Origin: Candidatus Hodarchaeota archaeon
Lineage (GTDB): Archaea; Asgardarchaeota; Heimdallarchaeia; Hodarchaeales; YT1-057
Length of the DNA: 11,113 nt
Reading direction: 5' to 3'
Assembly (NCBI GenBank): GCA_016839955.1
Contig: JAEOTI010000412.1
Span: forward strand, 1 to 11,113
Shown: positions 1 through 6,179 of the stretch, piece by piece
Position numbering within the stretch: position 1 is the first letter of the stretch
How the letters are laid out: each line of letters opens with the position of its first letter
Translations under genes and position numbers: made by a program
The notes under the pieces: model-generated
The model's database searches: none
Seen by the model: only the letters and a program-made list of their open reading frames with translations
Told to the model about the DNA's origin: nothing

Positions 1-522
1 AATTTTATATAAATTAATATAGTGATTTCCTTTAGCAAAATCCCAACTGATTTCTATTCCGTCTAAAGATGGAGGTTTGTCACGAAAACTAAGTATTTTA
101 TTGACTAGATCAACAGGATTAGGAAGTTCATTCAATCCACCGGTTAATATACCACAGGCATTTGGTAAGACATCAAGAAAAACAAATGAATCATTTCCAC
201 TTCCCCAACTAACTTTTCCACCATAACCAATGCCATTCGACCACCGATGAAGATTTCTAGTTACTGTAATATCTGGGGCTCCAATAAAAGTAGCATTTGG
301 TTCAAAACCATAGTCATTTTGAATGATATGAAACCTTGCTAGACCAAACTTTGCATTTTCGATCGAAAGGTTAGTACCGCTATCCTTAACACCCGTTGAA
401 AAGATATGATCTTTTCCCCTCTCAAGAGCAACTTCCTTTTCCGACAATTTGGCATCGCCAGTCTTTAACAGTAAATATTGTTCCTTATTGAAGGTTAGTT
501 TTTGGTCAGGACAACATTTCAA
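1..522 (-). CDS. Unrecognised protein, N-terminal 174 residues (runs off the left edge)
   Basis: An open minus-strand frame runs from a TTG at 522 to the window edge without a stop; the frame is closed by TAA at 528-526, so TTG at 522 is the furthest plausible start. An AT-rich TATA-like element at 542-552 lies about 27 nt upstream, as expected for a leaderless archaeal transcript, and no Shine-Dalgarno site is visible. The protein reads like a genuine soluble globular domain: mixed hydrophobic strands, conserved-looking segments such as FATFIGAPDI-like NATFIGAPDITVTRNLHRW, GIGYGGKVSWG, DVLPNACGILTGGLNELP and DGIEISWDF. No membrane span, signal peptide or cysteine cluster is seen apart from CC at residues 3-4. 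I do not recognise the family and give no function. It is divergently arranged with the 607-966 gene and may share its promoter region. Confidence is in the gene being real, not in its role. Confidence 0.7.
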   Translation of the reverse strand, partial: MKCCPDQKLTFNKEQYLLLKTGDAKLSEKEVALERGKDHIFSTGVKDSGTNLSIENAKFGLARFHIIQNDYGFEPNATFIGAPDITVTRNLHRWSNGIGYGGKVSWGSGNDSFVFLDVLPNACGILTGGLNELPNPVDLVNKILSFRDKPPSLDGIEISWDFAKGNHYINLYKI

Positions 523-606
523 ATTTTAATTACTTAATAATTTTTATTTAAAAACTATAACTTTACCGACTTAAATTAGTTGAAGATATTTTAAGGAAGC
601 GATCTC
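523..606. promoter_or_regulatory. Divergent intergenic promoter region
   Basis: This 84-nt gap separates two divergent starts. The run TTTATTTAAAA at 542-552 reads as a TATA-like box on both strands: about 27 nt upstream of the TTG at 522 on the minus strand, and able to start a transcript with a leader of roughly 30 nt on the plus strand. A second candidate plus-strand box is the TTAAATTA run near 571-578. The plus-strand gene has a Shine-Dalgarno-like stretch GGAAGCGATC (595-604), close to the archaeal consensus GGAGGTGATCC. The promoter assignment is inferred from spacing only. Confidence 0.4.
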
Positions 607-966
607 ATGGTAGCTGAAGATTTACTGAAGAAATTGTATAAGAAAAAGAGTTTGCAAAATAATAATCAGGGATTTCAAATCCAATTGACAAATCCACTTT
701 CTGATGCAAAAATCATTAAACCTGCAAAAGTTAATTTGGGCGATGAGAAGTTTAAAGACTTTTTAATAGAAATAGATGGTAAAGGAACATCTAATTTAGA
801 AATATCCGAAGGACAGCCATTAGAATTCAATGTAAAGTCTATTGCAACACTTAAATTCCCACGGGAGACTCCTTTAGCTCCTGATAAATATACATTAAAA
901 TTTAATATTGTGACTGAACAATTTGGTGAATTAAAATTTAAAATTAAAGATCGAATCAAAGAATAA
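607..966 (+). CDS. Small conserved-looking beta-rich protein, function unknown
   Basis: This 119-residue protein starts at ATG 607, with GGAAG at 595-599 giving 7-nt spacing. The N-terminus (MVAEDLLKKLYKKKSLQN) is a short basic amphipathic helix. It is followed by alternating hydrophobic strands: GFQIQLTNPLSDAKI, an EIDGKGTSNLEISEGQP segment and a final FGELKFKIKD strand. The overall look is a compact beta-sandwich with a helical N-terminus. It resembles small archaeal proteins of the pattern 'LLKxLYxKxSLxNxxxGFxxxLxNxLxxA', which I recall only as uncharacterised; this recollection cannot be checked here. There is no cysteine, membrane span or catalytic motif. It is lysine-rich and probably cytoplasmic. 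It is followed by 151 nt of AT-rich sequence before the transporter gene, so co-transcription with that gene is uncertain. Function is not assigned. Confidence 0.75.
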   Translation: MVAEDLLKKLYKKKSLQNNNQGFQIQLTNPLSDAKIIKPAKVNLGDEKFKDFLIEIDGKGTSNLEISEGQPLEFNVKSIATLKFPRETPLAPDKYTLKFNIVTEQFGELKFKIKDRIKE

Positions 967-1117
967 GACTACTTTAGATTTGAAATAGAGAATACTATTT
1001 GATCTCATTACATCTTTTCATATTTCTGTTAAGAAATTTTAAAAAAATCTTTTATTTCAACTAATGGAAACTCATTTTCTGATTTGGCATTGATTCATTT
1101 TTCATAGGCGAAGATAT

Positions 1118-1792
1118 TTGAATAATATAATTTTTTCTACCATTTTGGCAGGTGCTGTCATATTTTTTATGGAACTGGGCGATAAAACACAAATAGCATC
1201 CTTTTCTCTTGCAGCAAGATTTCGTCGTCCTGGAAGAGTCTTTTTAGGGATTCTAGTAGGTTTAATACTTGTTTCTATAATAGCTCTTTTTTTTGGAATA
1301 TTTATTCGGGACAATATACCTGAAACTTTTTTATCTATTATCATAGGAGCTTTATTTATTATTTTTGGTTTGTTTTCTACCTATAATAGTCAAAAGCAAG
1401 TTCCGACTCCTGAAAAATTTTTAGAAAAATGCCCAATTCCGATAGAAATTTGTCCAAAACATAAACAAGAGTGTATGTCTAAACCAGAAGAATGTCCAAT
1501 ATACATTCAAAATGTAATTGGAAAAAATGCATTTTTTAAATCTCTAGTTGTTATTTTTGCTGCTGAGATTGGGGATAAGACTTGGTTTAGTGTAGCAATT
1601 TTGGTAACCCAATTTCATCCAATTGGTGTCCTAGTTGGAGCGATTATCTCATTAGCTTTAGTAAATGGTATGGGGGTTCTCCTAGGGCAACGATTTGCTT
1701 CTAAAATTCCCAAAAAGGAGCTTGATATTCTTATTGGCGTTTTCATGATCAGTATCGGTCTGATACTATTAGGACAGATCGTTTTGTTATAA
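1118..1792 (+). CDS. Gdt1/TMEM165 (UPF0016) family cation transporter with a cysteine-rich loop
   Basis: This 224-residue integral membrane protein carries the two signature E-x-G-D-K-T motifs of the UPF0016/Gdt1/TMEM165 family: E19-LGDKT and E150-IGDKT, one at the start of each half of the inverted repeat. Family members move Mn2+ and/or Ca2+ across membranes (yeast Gdt1, human TMEM165, bacterial MneA), so Mn2+ or Ca2+ efflux is the likely role. About six hydrophobic segments are visible, near residues 4-20, 42-63, 68-90, 140-163, 166-190 and 201-223. The central loop (about 91-138) is odd: it has four cysteines at 105, 112, 119 and 126, exactly seven residues apart, several followed by proline. 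The start is a TTG at 1118. The only upstream codons before the in-frame TGA at 1091 include no better start, and no strong Shine-Dalgarno is seen. The gene converges with the next one and overlaps it by 6 bp. The family call is firm; the ion is inferred. Confidence 0.9.
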   Translation: MNNIIFSTILAGAVIFFMELGDKTQIASFSLAARFRRPGRVFLGILVGLILVSIIALFFGIFIRDNIPETFLSIIIGALFIIFGLFSTYNSQKQVPTPEKFLEKCPIPIEICPKHKQECMSKPEECPIYIQNVIGKNAFFKSLVVIFAAEIGDKTWFSVAILVTQFHPIGVLVGAIISLALVNGMGVLLGQRFASKIPKKELDILIGVFMISIGLILLGQIVLL

Positions 1793-2335
1793 AGAAACCA
1801 CGATAGGTTCTCTAACATCAGTTGAAAGATCATTAATATTTAGTTCTGAAGGAAAAGAAAGATTAGCTAAACGTTTGATTTTCAATGATAGGGCTTCTAT
1901 AAAAATAGTAGTTGCTTTTTCATCCAACGTTCCGGGGGGACACCTTTCAAAATGGGGTTTAATTACTTCTGCTAACTCAAATGTGAGTGTTGAAAGTATT
2001 GGAGCTTGCTTGTACAGATTTAGAATATTTTCTTTGGTGGAATTTGCAAGAAATGAAATACCCCCTGGTGAAAGTCCCCCTCTTGCAATAGTATTCTTAC
2101 TGAAGAAAAAGCGTACAAAGGCATAGTGACTAGAGTCAACTGGAATTATTCCCTCACCAGGAATGTAACGATCAAGAGTAAAACATCCCCCAAGGAAAAG
2201 AGATTTCATTGCTGCTTTTATTGCAAGATCAGAATCTATTCCTTTGCTGTAGATCGCTACTCTTGGACCCATTGAACCATCAAAAGTTGATAAACAGAAA
2301 TGAAGATCCAATTTATAACAGCCCCAACTAATCAA
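1787..2335 (-). CDS. Hypothetical protein, possibly longin/roadblock-like fold
   Basis: This 182-residue minus-strand gene starts at TTG 2335. A TATA-like ATAAATAA (about 2364-2371) sits roughly 30 nt upstream, which fits a near-leaderless transcript. The N-terminal stretch (DLHFCLSTFDG, then S-MGPRVAIYSKGID at residues 21-34), a helix at 35-48, a strand-rich middle (VDSSHYAFVRFFFSK, 66-80) and long C-terminal helices (101-130, 138-160) resemble the strand-'GPxxxY'-helix-sheet pattern of longin-like small-GTPase regulators that are abundant in Asgard archaea. That is pattern recognition only; no diagnostic motif proves it. Protein-like composition throughout and the lack of any competing long frame support it as a real gene. 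The opposite-strand open frame at 1875-2126 is its shadow. It is convergent with the transporter gene, overlapping at the stops (1787-1792), so the two are not in one operon. Alternative: an unrelated alpha/beta protein of unknown function. Confidence 0.65.
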   Translation of the reverse strand: MISWGCYKLDLHFCLSTFDGSMGPRVAIYSKGIDSDLAIKAAMKSLFLGGCFTLDRYIPGEGIIPVDSSHYAFVRFFFSKNTIARGGLSPGGISFLANSTKENILNLYKQAPILSTLTFELAEVIKPHFERCPPGTLDEKATTIFIEALSLKIKRLANLSFPSELNINDLSTDVREPIVVSL

Positions 2336-2360
2336 AATAGGAACCAGTAATCCGATTAAC

Positions 2361-2373
2361 TTCTTATTTATTC
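2361..2373 (-). promoter_or_regulatory. TATA-like box for the 2335-1787 gene
   Basis: On the minus strand this reads GAATAAATAAGAA. Its centre is about 30 nt upstream of the TTG at 2335, which would place transcription initiation within a few bases of the start codon. There is no Shine-Dalgarno site between. The assignment rests on spacing and AT content alone. Confidence 0.3.
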
Positions 2374-2374
2374 A

Positions 2375-2604
2375 TCATGACAGATATGATGTTGTGAAGA
2401 ACTTTGAGAAGTCGAAGCTTTCTTCTTCACCTACAAAGCCAATTTTACTCTTGAAAGAAAATTCCTTTAAAATATGATAACTCCGGAATTTCTCACCTTC
2501 AGGATATTTCTAAATATTAACTTTCATTTTTTGAATTTCGTCTAATTGATATTAGAACTCAGTTTTCTTAGCTTTAGTATAGTCAGCAAAAATGTATCTC
2601 TTAT
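2375..2604 (-). pseudogene. Degenerate coding remnant, C-terminal part of an unidentified protein
   Basis: Read on the minus strand in one frame, this stretch gives strongly protein-like sequence broken by two in-frame stops. From about 2604 it begins NKRYIFADYTKAKKTEF, then TAA (2554-2552), then YQLDEIQKMKVNI, then TAG (2512-2510), then KYPEGEKFRSYHILKEF, an IGFVGEEESFDFSKFF segment, and a final TGA at 2377-2375. Each segment joins smoothly to the next if the stops are ignored. This is what point-mutation decay of a real gene looks like: TAG is one change from CAG, and TAA one change from GAA or CAA. The charged, helix-rich text could be the end of an IS transposase, which would suit the tnpB scrap next door, but I cannot name a family. 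No start codon or promoter is credible within it. Confidence 0.5.
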
Positions 2605-2781
2605 TTCAAAAGTGGTCAAATGAGTACCTCAAATAACGCTGACGTAAATGGCGCGTACAATATCCTGAGGAAAGTAGTTCCCAAGGCTTTTGCTGAGGGA
2701 ATAGAGGGTGTTGGGTTACACCCTGAACGAATTGAATTATTCGCTTTAAAACAAATGAATCATTTGACTCATTTGTTATGA
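2599..2781 (+). pseudogene. tnpB: C-terminal fragment of IS200/IS605-type TnpB
   Basis: The plus-strand frame ending at TGA 2779-2781 encodes NNADVNGAYNILRK, then VVPKAFAEGIEGVGLHPERI. This is the conserved tail of TnpB, the RNA-guided nuclease of IS200/IS605/IS607 elements: the 'NADVNGAxNI' block carries the last catalytic acidic residue of the RuvC-like site (D in ADVNGA). Only about 55-60 codons remain; full TnpB is roughly 370-420 residues. The RuvC I/II motifs and the CxxC zinc finger are missing. Upstream homology stops near 2600, where the minus-strand remnant begins, so the element was truncated by deletion or insertion. ATG 2620 opens the surviving piece, but there is no reason to think it is translated. 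It is a dead fragment, not an active nuclease. Confidence 0.85.
2751..2776 (+). repeat. Perfect 8-bp inverted repeat at the end of the tnpB remnant
   Basis: ACAAATGA (2751-2758) is the exact reverse complement of TCATTTGT (2769-2776), with a 10-nt loop that itself holds another TCATTTG copy (2760-2766). It lies inside the last codons of the tnpB remnant. Right-end hairpins recognised by the TnpA transposase, and the 3' end of the guide (omega/reRNA) transcript, lie in this part of IS200/IS605 elements, so this may be the relic right end. Confidence 0.4.
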
Positions 2782-2795
2782 CCTGTTAATCATTG

Positions 2796-2981
2796 TTAAT
2801 ATTGGAAAATATCTTTTGTAAACTTTTCTTCAACTTGATTTTTTGGTGTTTCTTGTGAAATCATCTTTGCATATCTGTAATAATTCACAGGAAGTTGCAC
2901 TTCAAATGACGCTCTTTTCCATGACACTATGATATTCTTAGTGAGAATTCCTAAGAATCGCTTAAGTTCATTTTTTTGCAC
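2796..2981 (-). CDS. Doubtful 61-codon hypothetical ORF
   Basis: A minus-strand frame from GTG 2981 to TAA encodes a basic 61-residue sequence beginning MQKNELKRFLGILTKN, with a middle segment VQLPVNYYRYAKMIS. The frame stays open further upstream to a TAA at 3017-3015 but without a better start. There is no Shine-Dalgarno site, recognisable motif or clear TATA spacing. It lies in a scar region beside two broken genes, so it could be another eroded fragment or chance. The composition is somewhat protein-like, which is the only support. No function is proposed. Confidence 0.25.
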   Translation of the reverse strand: MQKNELKRFLGILTKNIIVSWKRASFEVQLPVNYYRYAKMISQETPKNQVEEKFTKDIFQY

Positions 2982-3006
2982 GTAAAATACTATGTTTGAA
3001 GAGTAG

Positions 3007-3079
3007 ATGAATAGTTAGTATTAAATACAAGGCGTATTTCGCTGAAATTGACCCTATTGGACTCAAATGAATAGTCAGT
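3007..3079 (+). promoter_or_regulatory. Putative kor operon control region: palindrome on a TATA-like box between direct repeats
   Basis: ATGAATAGT(T/C)AGT occurs at 3007-3019 and again at 3067-3079, exactly 60 bp apart. Between them, a TATA-like TTAAATA (3021-3027) overlaps an inverted repeat AAATAC-N5-GTATTT (3023-3028 and 3034-3039). A palindrome on a TATA box is a common place for an archaeal repressor to act. Initiation from this box would be near 3050, leaving a leader of about 59 nt to the ATG at 3109. The sequence patterns are directly seen; the regulatory role is inferred. Confidence 0.35.
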
Positions 3080-3108
3080 GCTAGTCTGAAATCACTGAAA
3101 AAGCGTTA

Positions 3109-3516
3109 ATGCGTTTGAAAGTGCTAAATACTAAATTCATGAGCTACTCCTATCCTTATAGTCTTATCAGAGCCACGAACGGGATCAGAATGATTGCAAA
3201 AAGCCGGATGGATGCTCCCAAGATGCGATATATTGGTCAGGCCCTTGTAAAACAACCCGCTCCTGTAAAGGGAGAGGTCTTCATAATTAAAAACCGTTGT
3301 AAAGGCTGTTTACTCTGTATAGAGTATTGTCCTCAAAAAGTCCTTGAAGAAAGTAAAGATTACAACGAAAAGGGCTATCATTACCCTAAACTAAAGGAAG
3401 ATACCAATAAGATTTGTGTGAACTGCGGTTTTTGTACCTTGATGTGTCCAGAGTTTGCAATACATACTATTTCCCAAGAACAGTATAATAATCTCAAATC
3501 AACCAAACAAAAGTAA
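3109..3516 (+). CDS. korD: 2-oxoacid (2-oxoglutarate):ferredoxin oxidoreductase, delta (ferredoxin-like) subunit
   Basis: This is the 2x[4Fe-4S] ferredoxin subunit that passes electrons from the TPP/[4Fe-4S] core to external ferredoxin. Two cluster motifs are intact: C64-C67-C70-C74 (RCKGCLLCIEYCP) and C103-C106-C109-C113 (ICVNCGFCTLMCP), with the usual insert between them. KorD proteins are typically about 80-110 residues, so the 135-residue reading from ATG 3109 has a long N-terminal tail. In-frame ATGs at 3190 (residue 28), 3208 and 3223 would give lengths closer to the family. A TTATAG run near 3157-3162 could serve a leaderless start at 3190. The 3109 start is kept as the longest reading, not as a proven start. 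It is first in korDABC; korA follows after 22 nt. The cytoplasmic enzyme makes low-potential ferredoxin from a 2-oxoacid and CoA. The function is firm and the start is not. Confidence 0.9.
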   Translation: MRLKVLNTKFMSYSYPYSLIRATNGIRMIAKSRMDAPKMRYIGQALVKQPAPVKGEVFIIKNRCKGCLLCIEYCPQKVLEESKDYNEKGYHYPKLKEDTNKICVNCGFCTLMCPEFAIHTISQEQYNNLKSTKQK

Positions 3517-3538
3517 ATTTACGATTGGGGGAATAAAA

Positions 3539-4732
3539 ATGAGTAAAGCTGATCCTAAGGGTGTACAAACAGGAAAACATTTTCTTACAGGAAATATTGC
3601 TGCTGCAGAGGGTGCGCTTGCTGCAGGATGTCGTTTTTTCGCTGGCTACCCTATCACTCCCTCTACAGAATTAGCTGAACATATTTCACGTCGTTTCCCC
3701 AAAGTTGGGGGAGTTTTTATTCAGATGGAAGACGAGTTAGCGTCAATGGCGGCAATTCTAGGAGGATCTTGGGCGGGAGTTAAATCGATGACAGCTACAT
3801 CAGGTCCTGGATTCTCCCTTATGATGGAAAATATAGGTTTAGGGGCAATGACTGAAACACCTTGTGTTGTAGTTAATGTACAACGAGGCGGACCTTCAAC
3901 AGGACTACCAACAATGGTTGGCCAACAAGAGGTTATGCAAGCTCGATGGGGTTCCCATGGTGATTATGAAATTATTGCCTTATCTCCTTCTTCTCCTCAG
4001 GAATGTTTTGATACAATGATTAAGGCTTTTAACCTCTCTGAAAAGTTCCGCGTGCCCACGATTGTTTTAATGGATGAGTGTGTTTCACACATGAGCGAGA
4101 AGGTAGAAATTCCTAACGCTTCTGAACTTGAAATGATTGAAAGAAAGCGTCCCGAACCTCGAAAAGAAGTTATTACGATCTTAGAAGAACATGATAAACC
4201 GGATAGATTTTTACCGTTTAAACCTGAAAATGACATGATTCCTCCTATGGCCTGTGCTGGTGATGGTTATTTTATCCATGTAACTGGATTAACGCATGAT
4301 GAGAGGGGATACCCTGAAATTTCAGCTGAGGCTCATGAACCGCTTGTGAAACGTATCTGTGATAAAATACGTCTTCGCTCAGAAGAAATTATTGAATTGG
4401 AAGAAATCCTTGTAGAAGATGCAGAAATTATTGTCATCGCATTCGGATCTGTTTCACGAACTGCAAATCGAGCTGTCAAACAAGCTAGAGAATTAGGCAT
4501 CAAGGCAGGATTATTAAGACTAATCACTATTTGGCCGTTCCCCGAAAAAAGAATTCAAGAACTGTCCGAAAAGATGAAAGCGTTTATTGTAGCTGAAATA
4601 AATTATGGTCAAATGTTCTTTGAAGTTGATCGTGTTTCAAAAGGAAAGCTACCAGTCCTCTTATGTCCAAAAGTAGGAGGACAGTTACATACTCCTGAAG
4701 AAATTTTAACAAAAATCAAGGAAGCTGTATAA
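3539..4732 (+). CDS. korA: 2-oxoacid (2-oxoglutarate):ferredoxin oxidoreductase, alpha subunit
   Basis: This is the alpha subunit (397 residues) of the CoA-dependent, TPP-dependent oxidoreductase: 2-oxoglutarate + CoA + oxidised ferredoxin gives succinyl-CoA + CO2 + reduced ferredoxin. The hallmark YPITP motif is at residues 37-41. It is followed by the MEDELASMAAILGGSWAGVK and TATSGPGFSLMMENIG blocks, typical of the pyrimidine-binding domain I, then a C-terminal domain with VIAFGSVSRTANRAVKQARE (domain II). Length matches the separate alpha chain of four-subunit archaeal enzymes rather than the fused gamma-alpha chain of about 600 residues. The start is ATG 3539, chosen because GGGGG (3527-3531) lies 7 nt upstream; an in-frame ATG at 3455 would overlap korD and add 28 unlike residues. 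The stop overlaps the korB start by one base (TAATG). 2-oxoglutarate is inferred from gene order and similarity; pyruvate or a branched-chain 2-oxoacid cannot be fully excluded. Confidence 0.93.
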   Translation: MSKADPKGVQTGKHFLTGNIAAAEGALAAGCRFFAGYPITPSTELAEHISRRFPKVGGVFIQMEDELASMAAILGGSWAGVKSMTATSGPGFSLMMENIGLGAMTETPCVVVNVQRGGPSTGLPTMVGQQEVMQARWGSHGDYEIIALSPSSPQECFDTMIKAFNLSEKFRVPTIVLMDECVSHMSEKVEIPNASELEMIERKRPEPRKEVITILEEHDKPDRFLPFKPENDMIPPMACAGDGYFIHVTGLTHDERGYPEISAEAHEPLVKRICDKIRLRSEEIIELEEILVEDAEIIVIAFGSVSRTANRAVKQARELGIKAGLLRLITIWPFPEKRIQELSEKMKAFIVAEINYGQMFFEVDRVSKGKLPVLLCPKVGGQLHTPEEILTKIKEAV

Positions 4733-5598
4733 TGGCATCGGATCAATCTCCTACCCCCCATATTCCAGTTACACATGAAGATGATACGCATCCTATGGAT
4801 TCCTATCTAAGGATGGACCGGATGCCCCATATTTGGTGTGCCGGATGTGGAATCGGTGGAATGATGGCCGCATATATCCAGGCTTTACAGGATACAAAAC
4901 GGGATATTCTTAATGAAGTAGTTGTTTCTGGAATAGGTTGCTCTGGTCGTGCAGCAGGTTATGTTGGATTCGATTCTTTCCACACAACTCATGGACGAGC
5001 CTTACCTTTTGCGACAGGATTGAAATTAGCCAATCCTAAATTGAATGTAACTGTGATATCTGGCGATGGTGACCTTTTTGCAATTGGTGGGAATCATTTG
5101 ATACATTCAGCCAGACGTAATATGGATTTACTTATACTCTGTTTTAATAATTATATTTATGGAATGACTGGGGGTCAAGTAGCACCTACAACTCCATTAG
5201 AAGGAATTAGTACAACAACACCATATGGAAACGTTGAACACCCATTTAACCTTTCAGCACTCGCTGCAGCTGCTGGTGCTACATACGTTGCTAGATGGAC
5301 CTCTGTAGATGTACGTAGACTCACACAAGCTATAACGGAAGCCTTTGAAATTAAAGGATTCAGATTTATTGAAGTAATTGGTCCATGTCCAACAAGCTTT
5401 GGTCGAATGAATAAAGCAGGAGATGGAGTCCAAATGGCGCAAGGAATCCAAGAACGAACAAAAATTATCCATGGTATCCACCCCTCTGAAACCAATATTA
5501 CCGATAAAAGTCCAATCATTGTCGGAAAGTTTGTTGATGAACGTAAAGAGACTTTCTTTGAATCTTACGAGAATTTAGTCCGGAGGGTGAATCGCTAA
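4732..5598 (+). CDS. korB: 2-oxoacid (2-oxoglutarate):ferredoxin oxidoreductase, beta (TPP-binding) subunit
   Basis: This 288-residue beta subunit binds thiamine diphosphate and the catalytic-core [4Fe-4S] cluster. The TPP/Mg2+ motif runs from GDGD at 111-114 to NN at 139-140 (FNNYIYGMTGGQ). The cluster ligands expected in this family are present: C37 and C40 (WCAGCG), C70 (SGIGCSGR) and C219 (IGPCPTSFGR). HTTHGRALPFATGLKLANP (84-102) is the conserved loop ahead of the TPP motif. Length is normal. The ATG at 4732 shares a base with the korA stop, which implies translational coupling; no separate Shine-Dalgarno is needed. The 20-30 residue N-terminal extension before MPHIWC is rich in Pro, Asp and His and is probably a flexible tail against the alpha subunit. 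It is the third gene of korDABC and acts in the cytoplasm. Confidence 0.93.
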   Translation: MASDQSPTPHIPVTHEDDTHPMDSYLRMDRMPHIWCAGCGIGGMMAAYIQALQDTKRDILNEVVVSGIGCSGRAAGYVGFDSFHTTHGRALPFATGLKLANPKLNVTVISGDGDLFAIGGNHLIHSARRNMDLLILCFNNYIYGMTGGQVAPTTPLEGISTTTPYGNVEHPFNLSALAAAAGATYVARWTSVDVRRLTQAITEAFEIKGFRFIEVIGPCPTSFGRMNKAGDGVQMAQGIQERTKIIHGIHPSETNITDKSPIIVGKFVDERKETFFESYENLVRRVNR

Positions 5599-6179
5599 TG
5601 TCAAACCAACGCACTGGAAGGGTCGAACTTCGAATCGCTGGATTTGGAGGTCAAGGAATCATTCTTTCTGCCGTGATAACTGGAAAAGCAGCGAGTTTAT
5701 TTGAAGGGAAACAAGCAACTGTTATGGAAATTTATGGCCCAGAATCCCGTGGTGGATCTAGTAGTGGAACAATTGTAATAGATGATGATCCAGTAGATTA
5801 TCCTTACGTTTCTCATTTAGATATTTTTGTTGTAATGTCACAAGCTGCATATTTGAAGTTCGTTTCTGAATTAGGACCTGGAAGTGTCATGATTTATGAT
5901 GAAGACCTTGTGGAACCAGAAGAAAAAGATTTGGAAGGAGTAATGAAATATCCAATTCCCTCAACACGAACTGCAGAAAAGTTAGGTAGACGGATAGTCG
6001 CCAATATTGTAATGCTTGGTGCTCTTGCAAGTTTAGGCGGGGTTATTTCAAGAGAATCAATGAAAAATGCAATACTAGCTACTGTACCCAGAGCACTTGA
6101 ACTTAACGCTAAAGCTTTTGAAGATGGTTACGAATATGGTGAAAAAATGAAAGAAAAACAAAAAGCTGAAGCAATGTAA
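5598..6179 (+). CDS. korC: 2-oxoacid (2-oxoglutarate):ferredoxin oxidoreductase, gamma subunit
   Basis: This 193-residue gamma subunit of the same enzyme helps build the CoA-binding site and the alpha/gamma interface. The N-terminal ELRIAGFGGQGIILSA block (residues about 10-25) and YGPESRGGSSSG (about 46-57) are the standard gamma-chain signatures. It is followed by VVMSQAAYLKF and a C-terminal helical tail rich in Lys and Glu. Length fits the separate gamma chains of archaeal four-subunit enzymes. The ATG at 5598 overlaps the korB TAA by one base, so all of korABC is translationally coupled. It ends the operon. The next 202 nt are non-coding, so the hdr genes have their own control region. 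Cytoplasmic. Confidence 0.93.
   Translation: MSNQRTGRVELRIAGFGGQGIILSAVITGKAASLFEGKQATVMEIYGPESRGGSSSGTIVIDDDPVDYPYVSHLDIFVVMSQAAYLKFVSELGPGSVMIYDEDLVEPEEKDLEGVMKYPIPSTRTAEKLGRRIVANIVMLGALASLGGVISRESMKNAILATVPRALELNAKAFEDGYEYGEKMKEKQKAEAM

Noticed and set aside
675..959. 94-residue minus-strand open frame opposite the 607-966 gene
   Set aside because: It is antisense to a gene with a Shine-Dalgarno site and has no promoter or protein-like pattern of its own.
1875..2126. 83-residue plus-strand open frame
   Set aside because: It lies wholly inside the minus-strand gene at 1787-2335, which has better protein composition and a placed promoter; this is its shadow.
2510..2512. TAG read as pyrrolysine in the minus-strand frame
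   Set aside because: The same frame also contains a TAA at 2552-2554 and has no credible start, so simple decay explains it better.
2336..3108. CRISPR array or tRNA in the long gene-poor gap
   Set aside because: I see no regularly spaced repeats and no cloverleaf with a T-loop GTTCRANNC-like core; the repeats present are only pairs.
3455..3538. Earlier ATG start for korA at 3455
   Set aside because: It would overlap the end of korD and add 28 residues unlike the family; the ATG at 3539 has a strong GGGGG site 7 nt upstream.
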